Origin: JASMTM01 sp046483075
GTDB taxonomy: Bacteria > Thermotogota > Thermotogae > Petrotogales > Kosmotogaceae
DNA length: 64,000 nt
Assembly: GCA_046483075.1 (NCBI GenBank)
Contig: JAWODV010000042.1
Span: 62,001 to 126,000, forward strand
Reading direction: 5' to 3'
The notes beneath the pieces were generated by a model that saw only the letters and a program-made list of their open reading frames with translations, was not told where the DNA came from and ran no database searches. Of this stretch, positions 53,966 to 63,520 are shown one piece after another (position 1 is the stretch's first letter; each line of letters begins with the position of its first letter). The position numbers were made by a program, and so were the translations under genes.

Positions 53966-55373
53966 CAGAAAAAACCTCCTTGCAAATGTCCTCTATATTA
54001 TTAGTATCCGTCTTTAAGTCTTCTGCAAGAAACTTAATATCTTTCTCATTCAAACTACTGATTCCTCTTTTTTTCAACTGCTTCACATACGACCTTCTTA
54101 ACCTATCCAGTGAAATATTTTTCAATTGCAGTTGTTGAGGTGTTTCAGGAATAACGATTCTTTTTCCAGGCTCATCAAGCTCGTTAGGTACTCCTCTAAT
54201 AATCTTTATACCCTGTTTTTTAGCAAAAGAAAGCTGAGCCGTGGGCAATTTACCCGCACCTGTGTATTCTGTTTCCTGAACAACAATTATTTTGTCTTCT
54301 GGTAATTTCCTAGCCAAAGCTACAGCTACTGCCAGTGAAGTGTTTCCAGCTGGACCGCGTTGCATACCTTCAAGTCTTGATAACATCTCCGTCACATAAA
54401 ACACTTCACCCTGCGTTACAAGATAGTACTCATCCATATACCGTAATGCACGTGCAGCGTTTCTTGGCACATCCGATCTGTCAGGAAAAACAGAAAACGG
54501 GATCCCAAAACCCGTATGACCGGTAGTAAATGATTTCCTATTGAAATCATTGTCACTTGCCATATGCAAACCATGCAGGTCAACACTGGCAGCAATCACC
54601 TTTGTTTTTTTAGAATCTGCTTTTTGGATTCCCCTGGCTGTACCGGTAAGATTACCCCCTCCTGCGTTTGTTACTATAACGTAGTCGGGATCTTTCTCGG
54701 TTTGTTCACGCACTTGCTGTACCAATTCATATCCTAACGTTTCCACTCCATTTATTCCATAAGGTGTATAAAGTGATGCGTTGAAATATCCGGTATCTTC
54801 AAGCAGTAATAAAAAGTAATAGAAAAGTTCTGGTCCCACAGTTAACTGTATAACCTCGGCACCATAACTTTCACAAGCTCTTCCCTTTTCAAGAATTTCC
54901 GGTTGTCCTTTTCCCTGACTGTCATAGGTCTCCTGTACTATGATACATTTAAGTTCTCTCTTAACGGCCTGAGAAGCCACTGCAGCACCATAGTTACCAC
55001 TTGTCGCTGCAATTACTCCCTTATATCCGAGTTCCTTCGCTTTATAGACACTAACTGAAGCCCTCCGGTCTTTGAAGCTGCCTGAAGGATTTGATGCTTC
55101 ATCTTTTAAGAAAATCCTGGCTCCTTTACCTTTATCAGAGAGATATCGAACCAATCGGTTAATATTCTTAAGTTCCACTAAAGAAGTATTACCAACACCT
55201 TTTTCCTTTTGAATTAAAGACACTTCATCAAGAGATAATCCCGCGCTGTTCATCATTCCTTCATAATCAAAGGAAATACCTTCATTTTCAAAAGAATCAT
55301 AATCTATTCCTACGGAAGCCTTCATTATCTCATTTTTTCTGTTCATTACCGCTTCATACGATCTATTACTCAT
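53958..55373 (-). CDS. ortB: 2-amino-4-oxopentanoate thiolase beta subunit
   Basis: PLP fold-type II protein of 471 residues that, with OrtA, cleaves 2-amino-4-oxopentanoate with CoA to acetyl-CoA and alanine. The Schiff-base Lys is in NPSGSFKDRRASVSVY, and the phosphate loop is NAGGGNLTGTARG. It resembles threonine synthase/diaminopropionate-type enzymes but carries the OrtB-specific C-terminus. The ATG overlaps the ortA stop by 4 bp. Confidence 0.95.
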   Translation of the reverse strand: MSNRSYEAVMNRKNEIMKASVGIDYDSFENEGISFDYEGMMNSAGLSLDEVSLIQKEKGVGNTSLVELKNINRLVRYLSDKGKGARIFLKDEASNPSGSFKDRRASVSVYKAKELGYKGVIAATSGNYGAAVASQAVKRELKCIIVQETYDSQGKGQPEILEKGRACESYGAEVIQLTVGPELFYYFLLLLEDTGYFNASLYTPYGINGVETLGYELVQQVREQTEKDPDYVIVTNAGGGNLTGTARGIQKADSKKTKVIAASVDLHGLHMASDNDFNRKSFTTGHTGFGIPFSVFPDRSDVPRNAARALRYMDEYYLVTQGEVFYVTEMLSRLEGMQRGPAGNTSLAVAVALARKLPEDKIIVVQETEYTGAGKLPTAQLSFAKKQGIKIIRGVPNELDEPGKRIVIPETPQQLQLKNISLDRLRRSYVKQLKKRGISSLNEKDIKFLAEDLKTDTNNIEDICKEVFSDG

Positions 55374-55690
55374 CTAAGATCATCCTCTTTATCTATTTTA
55401 CGTAATAACTCTACAAGTTCCGTCCCTGCGTTAAAAAGCTCTTCTATATGCTCACCAAAACCATGATCATATGTGGGATTTACAGCCATTAGCGTTCCAT
55501 TTTCAGATCTTCCAGTAACTGTTTTTATTTTTACTTCATCGCCAATATTTGCTGTAATATTTTCGAGATATCCCTTTAGTCTCATTTCAAGTGGTACTTT
55601 TGATGTATCTTCGGGTACATTAGAGCTTCTTTCTTCTGCTTTCAGAACAACTCTTTTTATTTGTACCCAATCACCTTTCTTAGCAACCAT
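55370..55690 (-). CDS. ortA: 2-amino-4-oxopentanoate thiolase alpha subunit
   Basis: 106 residues, matching the OrtA family: KGDWVQIKRVVLKAEERSSNVPEDT (in part), and NPTYDHGFGEHIEELF near the C-terminus. It is the small subunit needed by OrtB. It lies 13 bp after ord in the operon. Confidence 0.93.
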   Translation of the reverse strand: MVAKKGDWVQIKRVVLKAEERSSNVPEDTSKVPLEMRLKGYLENITANIGDEVKIKTVTGRSENGTLMAVNPTYDHGFGEHIEELFNAGTELVELLRKIDKEDDLR

Positions 55691-55703
55691 TTAATCACCT
55701 CAC

Positions 55704-56717
55704 CTAACGATTAACCATCATTCTTGGCACTGGTAATTCCAGCATGCTAATAAAACCGGGTTCAGCTTCAACTACATCCCCGATTACATTTGTAGCTACA
55801 GCAATTGTTCCTTTTCCTCCAGGGATTTCCGGTTGAATCGAAAGATTTATCTTAGGTTCACCATCGATAGTGATATAATCTCCGGTTTCTACTGATTCCT
55901 TTTCTGGTTGAATTTGCTGGGGATGAAGGAGTTCAATCACTGATTCATCATCAATGTAACCTTTACCTATATGCTTACAACCCGCAACCATTCCTGGTTC
56001 TACATCTACAACGTGGGTGCTTCTTTTTGTTTTCGAAATGATGGGCTCACGTGTTTCTTCAATTTTTGTTAATTCCCAACCCAGGGCATCGGCTATCATT
56101 CTAATTGATTGCTGAAATCCTATATGTCCTACTATTGTACCCTTTTTCAGACCTTCATTAAACTCCTGTGGAGTGGTTCCCACTCCCTGAGTTTCCATAA
56201 CTGTCCTTCCAAATGGAGCCAGGTCATTTACTCGTTTTGCAAACACCTTGTTGACCTTCAGACATGCTCCAGAAAGAGCAATTGCCAGGACATCCATTAT
56301 AAATCCTGGATTTATTCCGGTACCGAGTACGGTAACTCCGTTTCTGACCGCTGTATTGTGAATCTTTTCAGAACTTTCGGGATGTGAATAAAAGGGATAG
56401 GCCATTTCTTCAGCGATAGTGACCACATTAACTCTATGATTCAAAATAAGAAGAACCTTTTCTTCAACTTCTTTCATAAAAGAATTTGTTGCAATTATGA
56501 CAATATCAGGGTTAGTTTCAATTATAGCTTTTTCTTGATCGCTGTAGATTTTGGCACCATATTCTTTCTCATCAAGTACAATCCCTATGTCCTTACCTAT
56601 AACATTTTTGTTAATTTCAATCGCGCCTACCAATCTCAGATATTTCTTTGAAAATACATTTCGAGCGATTCCGCTACCCATCGCTCCCAATCCCCAAACC
56701 AAAACTCTGTAAGCCAT
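55704..56717 (-). CDS. ord: 2,4-diaminopentanoate dehydrogenase
   Basis: 337 residues of the dihydrodipicolinate reductase-like family. The Rossmann motif is VLVWGLGAMGSGIARN. Later motifs include VLGTGINPGFIMD and QGVGTTPQEFNEG. It oxidises 2,4-diaminopentanoate to 2-amino-4-oxopentanoate with NAD(P)+ and releases ammonia. It is the first gene of the operon; AGGAGG lies ahead of the ATG. Together the five genes cover the oxidative branch from D-ornithine to alanine and acetyl-CoA. Confidence 0.94.
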   Translation of the reverse strand: MAYRVLVWGLGAMGSGIARNVFSKKYLRLVGAIEINKNVIGKDIGIVLDEKEYGAKIYSDQEKAIIETNPDIVIIATNSFMKEVEEKVLLILNHRVNVVTIAEEMAYPFYSHPESSEKIHNTAVRNGVTVLGTGINPGFIMDVLAIALSGACLKVNKVFAKRVNDLAPFGRTVMETQGVGTTPQEFNEGLKKGTIVGHIGFQQSIRMIADALGWELTKIEETREPIISKTKRSTHVVDVEPGMVAGCKHIGKGYIDDESVIELLHPQQIQPEKESVETGDYITIDGEPKINLSIQPEIPGGKGTIAVATNVIGDVVEAEPGFISMLELPVPRMMVNR

Positions 56718-56772
56718 TTTTTACTGCCTCCTTTACTATAGTTGTTCTATTCAACTTCATATTAACAAAATA

Positions 56773-56804
56773 AAAGACTCCATTCTATCCTGAATAGAGT
56801 CTTT
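56773..56804 (-). terminator. terminator after the pilB-type gene
   Basis: A 13-bp stem (AAAGACTCTATTC / GAATGGAGTCTTT, one wobble pair) around a 6-base loop is followed on the minus strand by TATTTTG. It separates the division/pilus block from the ornithine operon. Confidence 0.8.
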
Positions 56805-56878
56805 CAATCGTTATGTAAAGCAATTATTGAAGCCGAAAATACTCGCATTTGAGTATGCTCAATTAAGATTACACAAAA

Positions 56879-58564
56879 TCAGACTTCAAAAGCTACCCTG
56901 TTCACTTCTTCAACTGATGTTATTCCATGTAATACCTTTTTTATTCCATCTTCGTAAATTGTTAGCATACCCTGTTCTTTAGCATTTTTAGCGATTTCAT
57001 GATCCGAAGCTCCTTGAGAAATAAGTTCCCTAATTTTTGGATCTATAGTCAATGTTTCCAGTATGGCTGTTCGACCACGATATCCAGTACCCCGACATTC
57101 ACTACATCCAGAACCAGGAACAAACTCATGGAATTCTTCTTTATCCGGAAATAATTTGGATGCTACTTTAATAATGTCATCTCTCATAGGAATCTTTTTT
57201 TTGCAATTGCCACAAAGCTTTCTTACCAATCTTTGACTAACCACTCCAATAAGAGATGTCCCGAGCAGATATTTGTCCACTCCCATATTAATAAGTCTTG
57301 AAACAGCACCTGCAGCACTATTTGTATGAATGGTTGAAAATACTTTATGACCGGTGAGTGAAGCTTCAATAGCAAGCTGTGCAGTTTCTCTGTCTCTAAT
57401 TTCACCAACCATAATGATATCCGGGTCCTGTCTTAAGAATGATCTCAGATAGCGTGCAAAGGTTAATCCGATTTCCGAATTTACCTGACATTGAGTTACC
57501 CCTTCAATGGTATATTCAACAGGATCTTCAGCAGTTATTATATTTACCTTTTCAGATGAAACCTCATTAAGTACACCTACAAGGGTTGTGGACTTACCAC
57601 TACCTGTTGGTCCAGAAACAAGTATTATTCCATGGGAAGACCTCAACATATTCCTGAATCGATTCATATTGAATTCACTGAATCCCAGATCATCAAGACT
57701 GCTTTTAGAATTAGAAACCTTTAGAACACGAAGAACAATCTTTTCTCCGTATACTGAAGGCATTGTTGAAACCCTGAAATCATACTGCTCCCCTCTTTGC
57801 TTGATATAAAACTTTCCATCCTGGGGAAGTCTTCTCTCAGATATATCAAGTCCACACATAACTTTTATCCTTGAAACAACAGAATTATGAGCTTTTCTTG
57901 GATAGGTTAGCATTCTTCGAAGCATACCATCTACTCTGAATCTGCCTACCGCTATCTTTTCATAGGGTTCCAGATGAATGTCACTAGCGTTGCTCTTTAT
58001 TGCATTATCCAGCAAAGAGTTTATAAATCTTGTTATAGGAGTTTTTTCTTCATCGCTTTCTTCTGTTTCTTCCTCAGCCTGTTCTATTTCATCAAGATCA
58101 AAGCTCTTTTCAATTATTTCACTGGTCGGTGATTCCTCATAACTTGATTTGTACAAGGGATCAAAATTTGGTGGTGGTGTCAATTTGACATCAATATCAA
58201 ATCCGGTTAAAAATGATAGTTCGCGTTCTATTTGTGGCACCTTTAAAACCTCAGGTGTGAGAACGACCAATCTGCTGTCCTCTATATTTATTGGTACTAC
58301 AGTAAGTCTTTCCGCAACCGATCTTGGTACAAGTCTCAAAACCTCAGGAGGCACAACACCGGGAACATCATCCATAACCTCAAGATCATATTGAGTGGAT
58401 AATGCACGATAAATATCGTCCCAGGAAAGCATCCCCATTTCCACAAGAACTTCTCCAAGGGGTTTATTAACCTTTTTTTGAACAACAATTGCTCTCTCCA
58501 AAACATCTGGAGTTACTAAACCCTTTTCTTCAAGGAGTTCTCCCAGTCTCTTGTAAACTCTCAT
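56879..58564 (-). CDS. pilB: type IV pilus/type II secretion ATPase PilB/GspE
   Basis: 561 residues. The N-terminal MshEN domain occupies about 1-150 (LGELLEEKGLVTPDVLERA). The ATPase core has Walker A GPTGSGKSTTLVG, the Asp box (ITAEDPVEY), Walker B MVGEIRDRETA and His box TGHKVFSTIHTNSA. A zinc site is CGNCKKK ... CSECRGTGYRGR. It powers pilus or pseudopilus assembly at the inner membrane. It lies 3 bp after ftsZ; no PilC or PilT follows. GspE is an equally valid name. Confidence 0.95.
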   Translation of the reverse strand: MRVYKRLGELLEEKGLVTPDVLERAIVVQKKVNKPLGEVLVEMGMLSWDDIYRALSTQYDLEVMDDVPGVVPPEVLRLVPRSVAERLTVVPINIEDSRLVVLTPEVLKVPQIERELSFLTGFDIDVKLTPPPNFDPLYKSSYEESPTSEIIEKSFDLDEIEQAEEETEESDEEKTPITRFINSLLDNAIKSNASDIHLEPYEKIAVGRFRVDGMLRRMLTYPRKAHNSVVSRIKVMCGLDISERRLPQDGKFYIKQRGEQYDFRVSTMPSVYGEKIVLRVLKVSNSKSSLDDLGFSEFNMNRFRNMLRSSHGIILVSGPTGSGKSTTLVGVLNEVSSEKVNIITAEDPVEYTIEGVTQCQVNSEIGLTFARYLRSFLRQDPDIIMVGEIRDRETAQLAIEASLTGHKVFSTIHTNSAAGAVSRLINMGVDKYLLGTSLIGVVSQRLVRKLCGNCKKKIPMRDDIIKVASKLFPDKEEFHEFVPGSGCSECRGTGYRGRTAILETLTIDPKIRELISQGASDHEIAKNAKEQGMLTIYEDGIKKVLHGITSVEEVNRVAFEV

Positions 58565-58567
58565 TTA

Positions 58568-59614
58568 TTACATACCTTCCTCCTGAGTGTCCAGTCCAAA
58601 TCTATATATTGCAGGAATATCAAGTGTGTCACCAAGCATTTCTTCTTCCATCTCAAATCCAGCAGCTATCAACGTTATATGTAATTCTTCATCGTTCATC
58701 TCGGGATCTACGATTAATCCAAGCTTGACATCAGCCTCTTCGCTACAATTCTGTCGGACCATGGCTGCTGCTATATTCATTTCCTTTAAAGTAATATTCT
58801 TGGCAGAAACGTTTAAAATTATTCCTGTCGCATTATCTATTGGTTTCTCAAGCAATCTACTCTCCATTGCTGCCCTTGCAGCATCTTCTGCTCTCTTTTC
58901 ACCTTCGCCAACACCGATTCCCAGCATTGCTGTTCCAGCATTTCTTAGAACAGACTCAACATCAGCAAAATCAAGGTTAATGTATCCTCTTCTTGTTATC
59001 AATTCTGAAATACCTTTTATCCCGTGATGCAAGGTCTCATCAGCTTTTGCAAAAGCCTCAACAATGGACGTGTCTGGTGGTAGTTCCTGAAGCAATTTGT
59101 TGTTAGAAATCCTTATCATTGTATCAACGGAAGTTCGCAATTGCTTAAGGCCTTCCCAGGCAACCTTTAATCTTGTATTTCCTTCAAAGAAAAATGGTGT
59201 CGTTACTACCGCTACAGTAAGGATTCCCATTTCACGGGCAACAGATGCGATTATTGGAGCTGCGCCAGTTCCCGTACCGCCTCCCATGCCAGCGGTTATA
59301 AAAAGAAGATCCGTGTCTTCTAATTCCTTTGTTATTTCCTCGATACTTTCCTGGGCTGCATGTTCTCCAATTTTCGGGTCACCTCCAGCGCCAAGTCCTC
59401 TTGTAAGGTGATCACCAAGCTGTATTTTTACTTCAGCTTCACTACTGTTAAGAACCTGCACGTCTGTATTGGCTGCAATGAAGGTAACGCCATGTATTCC
59501 TTCAGTTATCATTCTGTTAACGGCATTCCCTCCAGCGCCACCAACACCAATAACTTTTATTAGTGGTAGTCTTGGTTCTGTATTTCCTTTTTCGTAATTT
59601 ATTTCAAAGCTCAT
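58568..59614 (-). CDS. ftsZ: cell division protein FtsZ
   Basis: Tubulin-like GTPase that builds the division ring. 348 residues from the ATG at 59614 (GGAGG 8 bp upstream); longer in-frame readings run back into ftsA. GTP-binding motifs are GVGGAGGNAVNRM and the tubulin signature GGGTGTGAAP. The T7 loop region is NLDFADVESVL. The C-terminal peptide DIPAIYRFG matches the tail that binds FtsA. It overlaps the ftsA end by 11 bp. Confidence 0.97.
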   Translation of the reverse strand: MSFEINYEKGNTEPRLPLIKVIGVGGAGGNAVNRMITEGIHGVTFIAANTDVQVLNSSEAEVKIQLGDHLTRGLGAGGDPKIGEHAAQESIEEITKELEDTDLLFITAGMGGGTGTGAAPIIASVAREMGILTVAVVTTPFFFEGNTRLKVAWEGLKQLRTSVDTMIRISNNKLLQELPPDTSIVEAFAKADETLHHGIKGISELITRRGYINLDFADVESVLRNAGTAMLGIGVGEGEKRAEDAARAAMESRLLEKPIDNATGIILNVSAKNITLKEMNIAAAMVRQNCSEEADVKLGLIVDPEMNDEELHITLIAAGFEMEEEMLGDTLDIPAIYRFGLDTQEEGM

Positions 59615-60899
59615 CCTCAACACCTCCGAAGAAGAGAGATCTAATGAAGTCACCAAAGCTTCTTCTCCTCTTTTCCGTCGCAAGTCCTTCAGAAAATCCC
59701 ATTTGTTTTGACTCCTCATCAACTATATTTCCTAAACACGCACTGAAAACTGGATCATTAGAAACGTCTTCACTTTCTTCAATACGCGGGTTAAAACTTG
59801 TTTCGTAAGTCCCTACCCTTACAGGCATCTTAAGCGATTCAACTCCTGTATCACTGAGTCCTCTAAGTTTCGCTCCTCCTCCAGTAAAAACTATTCCACC
59901 AGGGATACCATCTTCAGAATATTCGGGATGTTGATTCATAAACATCTGTACTTCTCTTCGAATCTTGTTGAGTAATTCTTTTACCCTGGCAAATACAACG
60001 GTGGACAATTTTCTGACTGTAACCCTCTTTCTCGTTCTTTCATCTAGACCAAAATATTCAACTGAGCTTTCCGAAGAAGGAGGATTCATCGTAGCATAAC
60101 CATTTGTAACAAGCAATCTCTCCGCTTCATCTTGAGAAGTACCCAGAACTACCGCAATGTCCCTAACAATATTCTTAATGCCCAGGGGGATTCTGGAAAT
60201 GTGCACAGGGAGATTCTCTTTATATATGATCAACTCAGAAAATTCATGCCCTAACACCACGCATACCACACCATGCTGTTTTTCTGTGTCTGTTAAAACA
60301 GCTTCTGCACTAGAAACAAGTGATGGAAGCAATAAAAAATCAGTTGAGCCAAGTAATTCTTCAAAAAGTCTTCTGAAAACCTCAGCACTTCTTCCTTCAC
60401 TTGAGACGAAAACCATTTCAACATTAAGTTTTTTTGCTTCCATGTCTACAGGGTTAAAAACGACTTTTTCGTCATCAAGTATGTATTTCCTTACATACTT
60501 CTTATGAATATTTGTATTTCCCTGTTTGAGCTTGTCCTGTGAAATCCTTGACATAATGTTATCAATTGTGTTTTGAGTAACAAGAACAGGCTCTTCTGAA
60601 GAAATCTCTTCCTCAACATTTTCTGAAAAAACAGAATACTCTCCATCAGTAAAGCAAATCCTGAATTCAGCTTCGATCTCTTTTCTTCCCAATTGGCCTG
60701 TAAGATCGTCAATAAGTTTTTGTACTGAAGATTTTAAGGCTACAGCATCTTTAACATCGCCATTGTCTATACCAACAGCTTTAACACTGCCATAAGCCTC
60801 AAAAAACATCTGTCCTGTGTTATCTGTACTAATAACTACACCTTTAACTGTGTTAGTACCCAGGTCAATTGAGACAGAATATTCTTTTCCCCTTGGCAT
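59604..60899 (-). CDS. ftsA: cell division protein FtsA
   Basis: Actin-like membrane anchor for FtsZ. 431 residues. The phosphate 1 motif is VSIDLGTNTVKGVV, the SHS2/1C domain follows at about 85-170, and the adenosine motif is IVFTGGGAKLRGL. The C-terminus (KRRRSFGDFIRSLFFGG) is a basic amphipathic helix suited to membrane binding. It lies between the FtsQ-like candidate and ftsZ. Confidence 0.96.
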   Translation of the reverse strand: MPRGKEYSVSIDLGTNTVKGVVISTDNTGQMFFEAYGSVKAVGIDNGDVKDAVALKSSVQKLIDDLTGQLGRKEIEAEFRICFTDGEYSVFSENVEEEISSEEPVLVTQNTIDNIMSRISQDKLKQGNTNIHKKYVRKYILDDEKVVFNPVDMEAKKLNVEMVFVSSEGRSAEVFRRLFEELLGSTDFLLLPSLVSSAEAVLTDTEKQHGVVCVVLGHEFSELIIYKENLPVHISRIPLGIKNIVRDIAVVLGTSQDEAERLLVTNGYATMNPPSSESSVEYFGLDERTRKRVTVRKLSTVVFARVKELLNKIRREVQMFMNQHPEYSEDGIPGGIVFTGGGAKLRGLSDTGVESLKMPVRVGTYETSFNPRIEESEDVSNDPVFSACLGNIVDEESKQMGFSEGLATEKRRRSFGDFIRSLFFGGVEDEL

Positions 60900-60906
60900 A
60901 TTTATT

Positions 60907-61548
60907 TCACCTCACCCTTAATAATTTACCATCACTAAACAACACAAATTCACTACCATCATCAGACTTTTCAATTATCTCATAGAATGAATTGTCTATT
61001 AAGTCCAGTGTTTCCCATTCAAAAATTCTAACGCTTATACCTCTTCTGAATACAATATGTTTACTCTCAATATCGACATAGGATATTTTTACATTATTGT
61101 GATTTATTGAATTACTTTTATTAGCGATATCACGTATCTCCTCAATCATTCCCTCTCTGATACTGTAAACACCATCAATATGAGAAAAATCAAGACCGGT
61201 GTAAATTATATTTGTTTTTAGTTCTTCAATAGTTGCAAAATCTATTATTTCAACTGACTCATTAACCCAATAATAGTTATTTTCGTAATAAAAAATGTAT
61301 CTGGCGCTTTTAAACATCAAACGATTTCCAGGAAGCTTCTCCATACCTGGTGGAACTATTATATCAGCATACCATTTCTTTACAAAGACCCCGGGATAAT
61401 CAAGCGTATATTCATCACCATTTTCAGTATATACCAGATAACTATTATTTCGAGTTTCAGTAAAAAATACTTCAACCGTAAAATTTGCCAGTCCAATTAT
61501 CCACAGACATCCTATTATCAGAAAAAGTATAAACACTCTTCGTCTCAT
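60907..61548 (-). CDS. single-pass membrane protein, FtsQ/DivIB-like candidate
   Basis: 213 residues. A short basic start (MRRR) is followed by one membrane helix (VFILFLIIGCLWIIGLA) and then an extracytoplasmic part of about 190 residues rich in strands, including IEELKTNIIYTGLDFSHIDGVY. Topology, size and position directly ahead of ftsA-ftsZ match FtsQ/DivIB. Sequence similarity to FtsQ is not recognisable by eye and a clear POTRA domain is not seen. The assignment is therefore by context. It lies 8 bp after gyrB. Confidence 0.6.
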   Translation of the reverse strand: MRRRVFILFLIIGCLWIIGLANFTVEVFFTETRNNSYLVYTENGDEYTLDYPGVFVKKWYADIIVPPGMEKLPGNRLMFKSARYIFYYENNYYWVNESVEIIDFATIEELKTNIIYTGLDFSHIDGVYSIREGMIEEIRDIANKSNSINHNNVKISYVDIESKHIVFRRGISVRIFEWETLDLIDNSFYEIIEKSDDGSEFVLFSDGKLLRVR

Positions 61549-61556
61549 AAATAAGT

Positions 61557-63458
61557 CTACACATCAAGATCAGTAATTGCTAGTGCATGTCTTTTAATAA
61601 AATCTCTTCGTTCATCGACTTCGCTACCCATAAGAATCGTGAATACCCTATCCGCTTCCTCTGCATCTTCCATCTGAATTTGAACAAGTTTTCTTGAGGA
61701 AGGATCCATAGTTGTGTCCCATAATTGATCGGGATTCATTTCTCCAAGCCCTTTGTATCTAGAGAAAGAATACTTTTTATCACTATTTTCCTTCAGAAAT
61801 CGCTGTAGTTCATCATCGCTGTAAAAATAATGACTTTGCTTTCCAATTTCAATTTTATATAGTGGTGCTTGAGCAACATAGATCTTTCTTGATGCAATAA
61901 GCGGGGTCATATAACGATAAAACAGAGTCAGTAGTAATGTTGTAATATGTGCACCATCTACATCAGCATCAGTCATTATTATAATTTTTCCATATCTCAT
62001 TTTTGATGCATCGCAGTCTTCACCGATTCCAGTACCAATCGCCACTATTATATTGTTAATCGTTTCATTTTTTAGCAATCTATCCATACCAGCTTTTTCT
62101 ACATTCAGAATTTTTCCACGAAGAGGCAAAATTGCCTGAAATCCTCTTTCTCTAGCCTGTTTTGCTGAACCACCAGCTGAATCTCCCTCAACTATAAAGA
62201 GTTCAGTATTTTCCAAATCTTCAGAAACACAATCTGCAAGCTTGCCCGGTAGTGTTGTATTCTCTAGCACATTCTTTCTTCTTATCATTTCTCTGGCTTT
62301 TTTAGCTGCCAATCGTGCTTTTGCGGCTTCCAGAGATTTATTTAGTATTAGCTTAACTTCGGTCTTATTCATTTCGATAACCTCAGATAGTTTCTCTCTT
62401 ACCACTTTTATTACAGCTTCGTATGCTTCCTCGTTCCCAAGTTTTGCCTTTGTCTGCCCTTCGAATTGAGGTTCTTTAATTAAAATACTAAGGATCACAG
62501 TTAATCCTTCTCTAATATCTTCTCCATGTAGATTGTCATCTTTCTTTTTCAATATATTAAATTCCTTTGCGTAATCATTGAAAACCCTTGTAAGTACTGT
62601 TTTTAAAGCAGTAAGGTGAGTTCCGCCTTCAATAGTTTTGACATTATTTACAAAGGTCATAACTTTCTCATCGTAGGAGCTGGTAAATTGAAGCGCAAGT
62701 TGAACCTTTATTTCATTGTATTCACCTTCAATGTAGTACGGTTCTTTATTAAGAGCTCGTCTCTTTTTGTTAATTGCTTTTACGTATTCCACAATTCCAC
62801 CATCAAAGTCAAAGATTCTTTTTTCTCCTAATCTCTTATCTTCAAATGTTATTTTCACACCCGGATTAAGATAGGCCAATTCTTTAAACTTTGATTCAAG
62901 AATATCAAAGTCAAAATCAGTTGTGCTAAAAACACTTTTATCAGGTCTGAAAGTTGTTTCAGTTCCAGAAAGCTTTGTCTCTCCAACTATTTCAACTGAC
63001 GTTATAGGTCTGCCCTGCTCGTAAACCTGTCTGTATATCTTTCTATCACGGTATATTTTAACTTCAAGCCATTCAGAAAGTGCATTTACTACTGAAACTC
63101 CAACACCATGCAACCCTCCACTAATCTTATATGTATCCTTTGAAAACTTTCCTCCAGCATGAAGCGTAGTCATTACAACCTCTAAAGCACTGCTTCCCGT
63201 ATCAGGATGAATATCAACTGGAATTCCTCTACCATTATCGGTTATCCTTACACTTCCATCCTTTTCAATAGTTATAGTAATCAGGTCACATTCTCCAGCA
63301 ACAACCTCATCAATACTGTTATCAAGAACTTCATATACTAAATGATGTAAGCCTGCTTTTCCGGTAGAACCAATATACATTCCTGGTCTTTTCCGGACTG
63401 GATCAAGCCCTTTAAGTATCTTTATACTTTGAGCATCATATATTTTTTTCTCTTCCAC
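61557..63458 (-). CDS. gyrB: DNA gyrase subunit B
   Basis: 633 residues, GTG start after GGAGGTG. The GHKL ATPase domain has EVLDNSIDEV, ITDNGRGIPVD and KISGGLHGVGVSVVNALS. The TOPRIM domain has EGDSAGGSAKQ, PLRGKILNVEKA and DADVDGAHI. The C-terminus ends VDERRDFIKRHA. It introduces negative supercoils together with GyrA. It follows the DciA-like gene and starts the gyrB-ftsA-ftsZ-pilB run. Confidence 0.98.
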   Translation of the reverse strand: MEEKKIYDAQSIKILKGLDPVRKRPGMYIGSTGKAGLHHLVYEVLDNSIDEVVAGECDLITITIEKDGSVRITDNGRGIPVDIHPDTGSSALEVVMTTLHAGGKFSKDTYKISGGLHGVGVSVVNALSEWLEVKIYRDRKIYRQVYEQGRPITSVEIVGETKLSGTETTFRPDKSVFSTTDFDFDILESKFKELAYLNPGVKITFEDKRLGEKRIFDFDGGIVEYVKAINKKRRALNKEPYYIEGEYNEIKVQLALQFTSSYDEKVMTFVNNVKTIEGGTHLTALKTVLTRVFNDYAKEFNILKKKDDNLHGEDIREGLTVILSILIKEPQFEGQTKAKLGNEEAYEAVIKVVREKLSEVIEMNKTEVKLILNKSLEAAKARLAAKKAREMIRRKNVLENTTLPGKLADCVSEDLENTELFIVEGDSAGGSAKQARERGFQAILPLRGKILNVEKAGMDRLLKNETINNIIVAIGTGIGEDCDASKMRYGKIIIMTDADVDGAHITTLLLTLFYRYMTPLIASRKIYVAQAPLYKIEIGKQSHYFYSDDELQRFLKENSDKKYSFSRYKGLGEMNPDQLWDTTMDPSSRKLVQIQMEDAEEADRVFTILMGSEVDERRDFIKRHALAITDLDV

Positions 63459-63520
63459 AGGTACACCTCCATGTCCACTGGAATTTCTCTAACTTCATTC
63501 ACTCAACTTTTCAAAAAAAC

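Noticed and set aside
54335..54526. Small plus-strand frame opposite ortB
   Set aside because: It is antisense to a well-conserved PLP enzyme, with no start signal.
61497..61505. TTATCCACA, identical to the E. coli DnaA box
   Set aside because: A single copy inside a coding gene, far from dnaA and without an AT-rich unwinding element or further boxes, does not support an origin.
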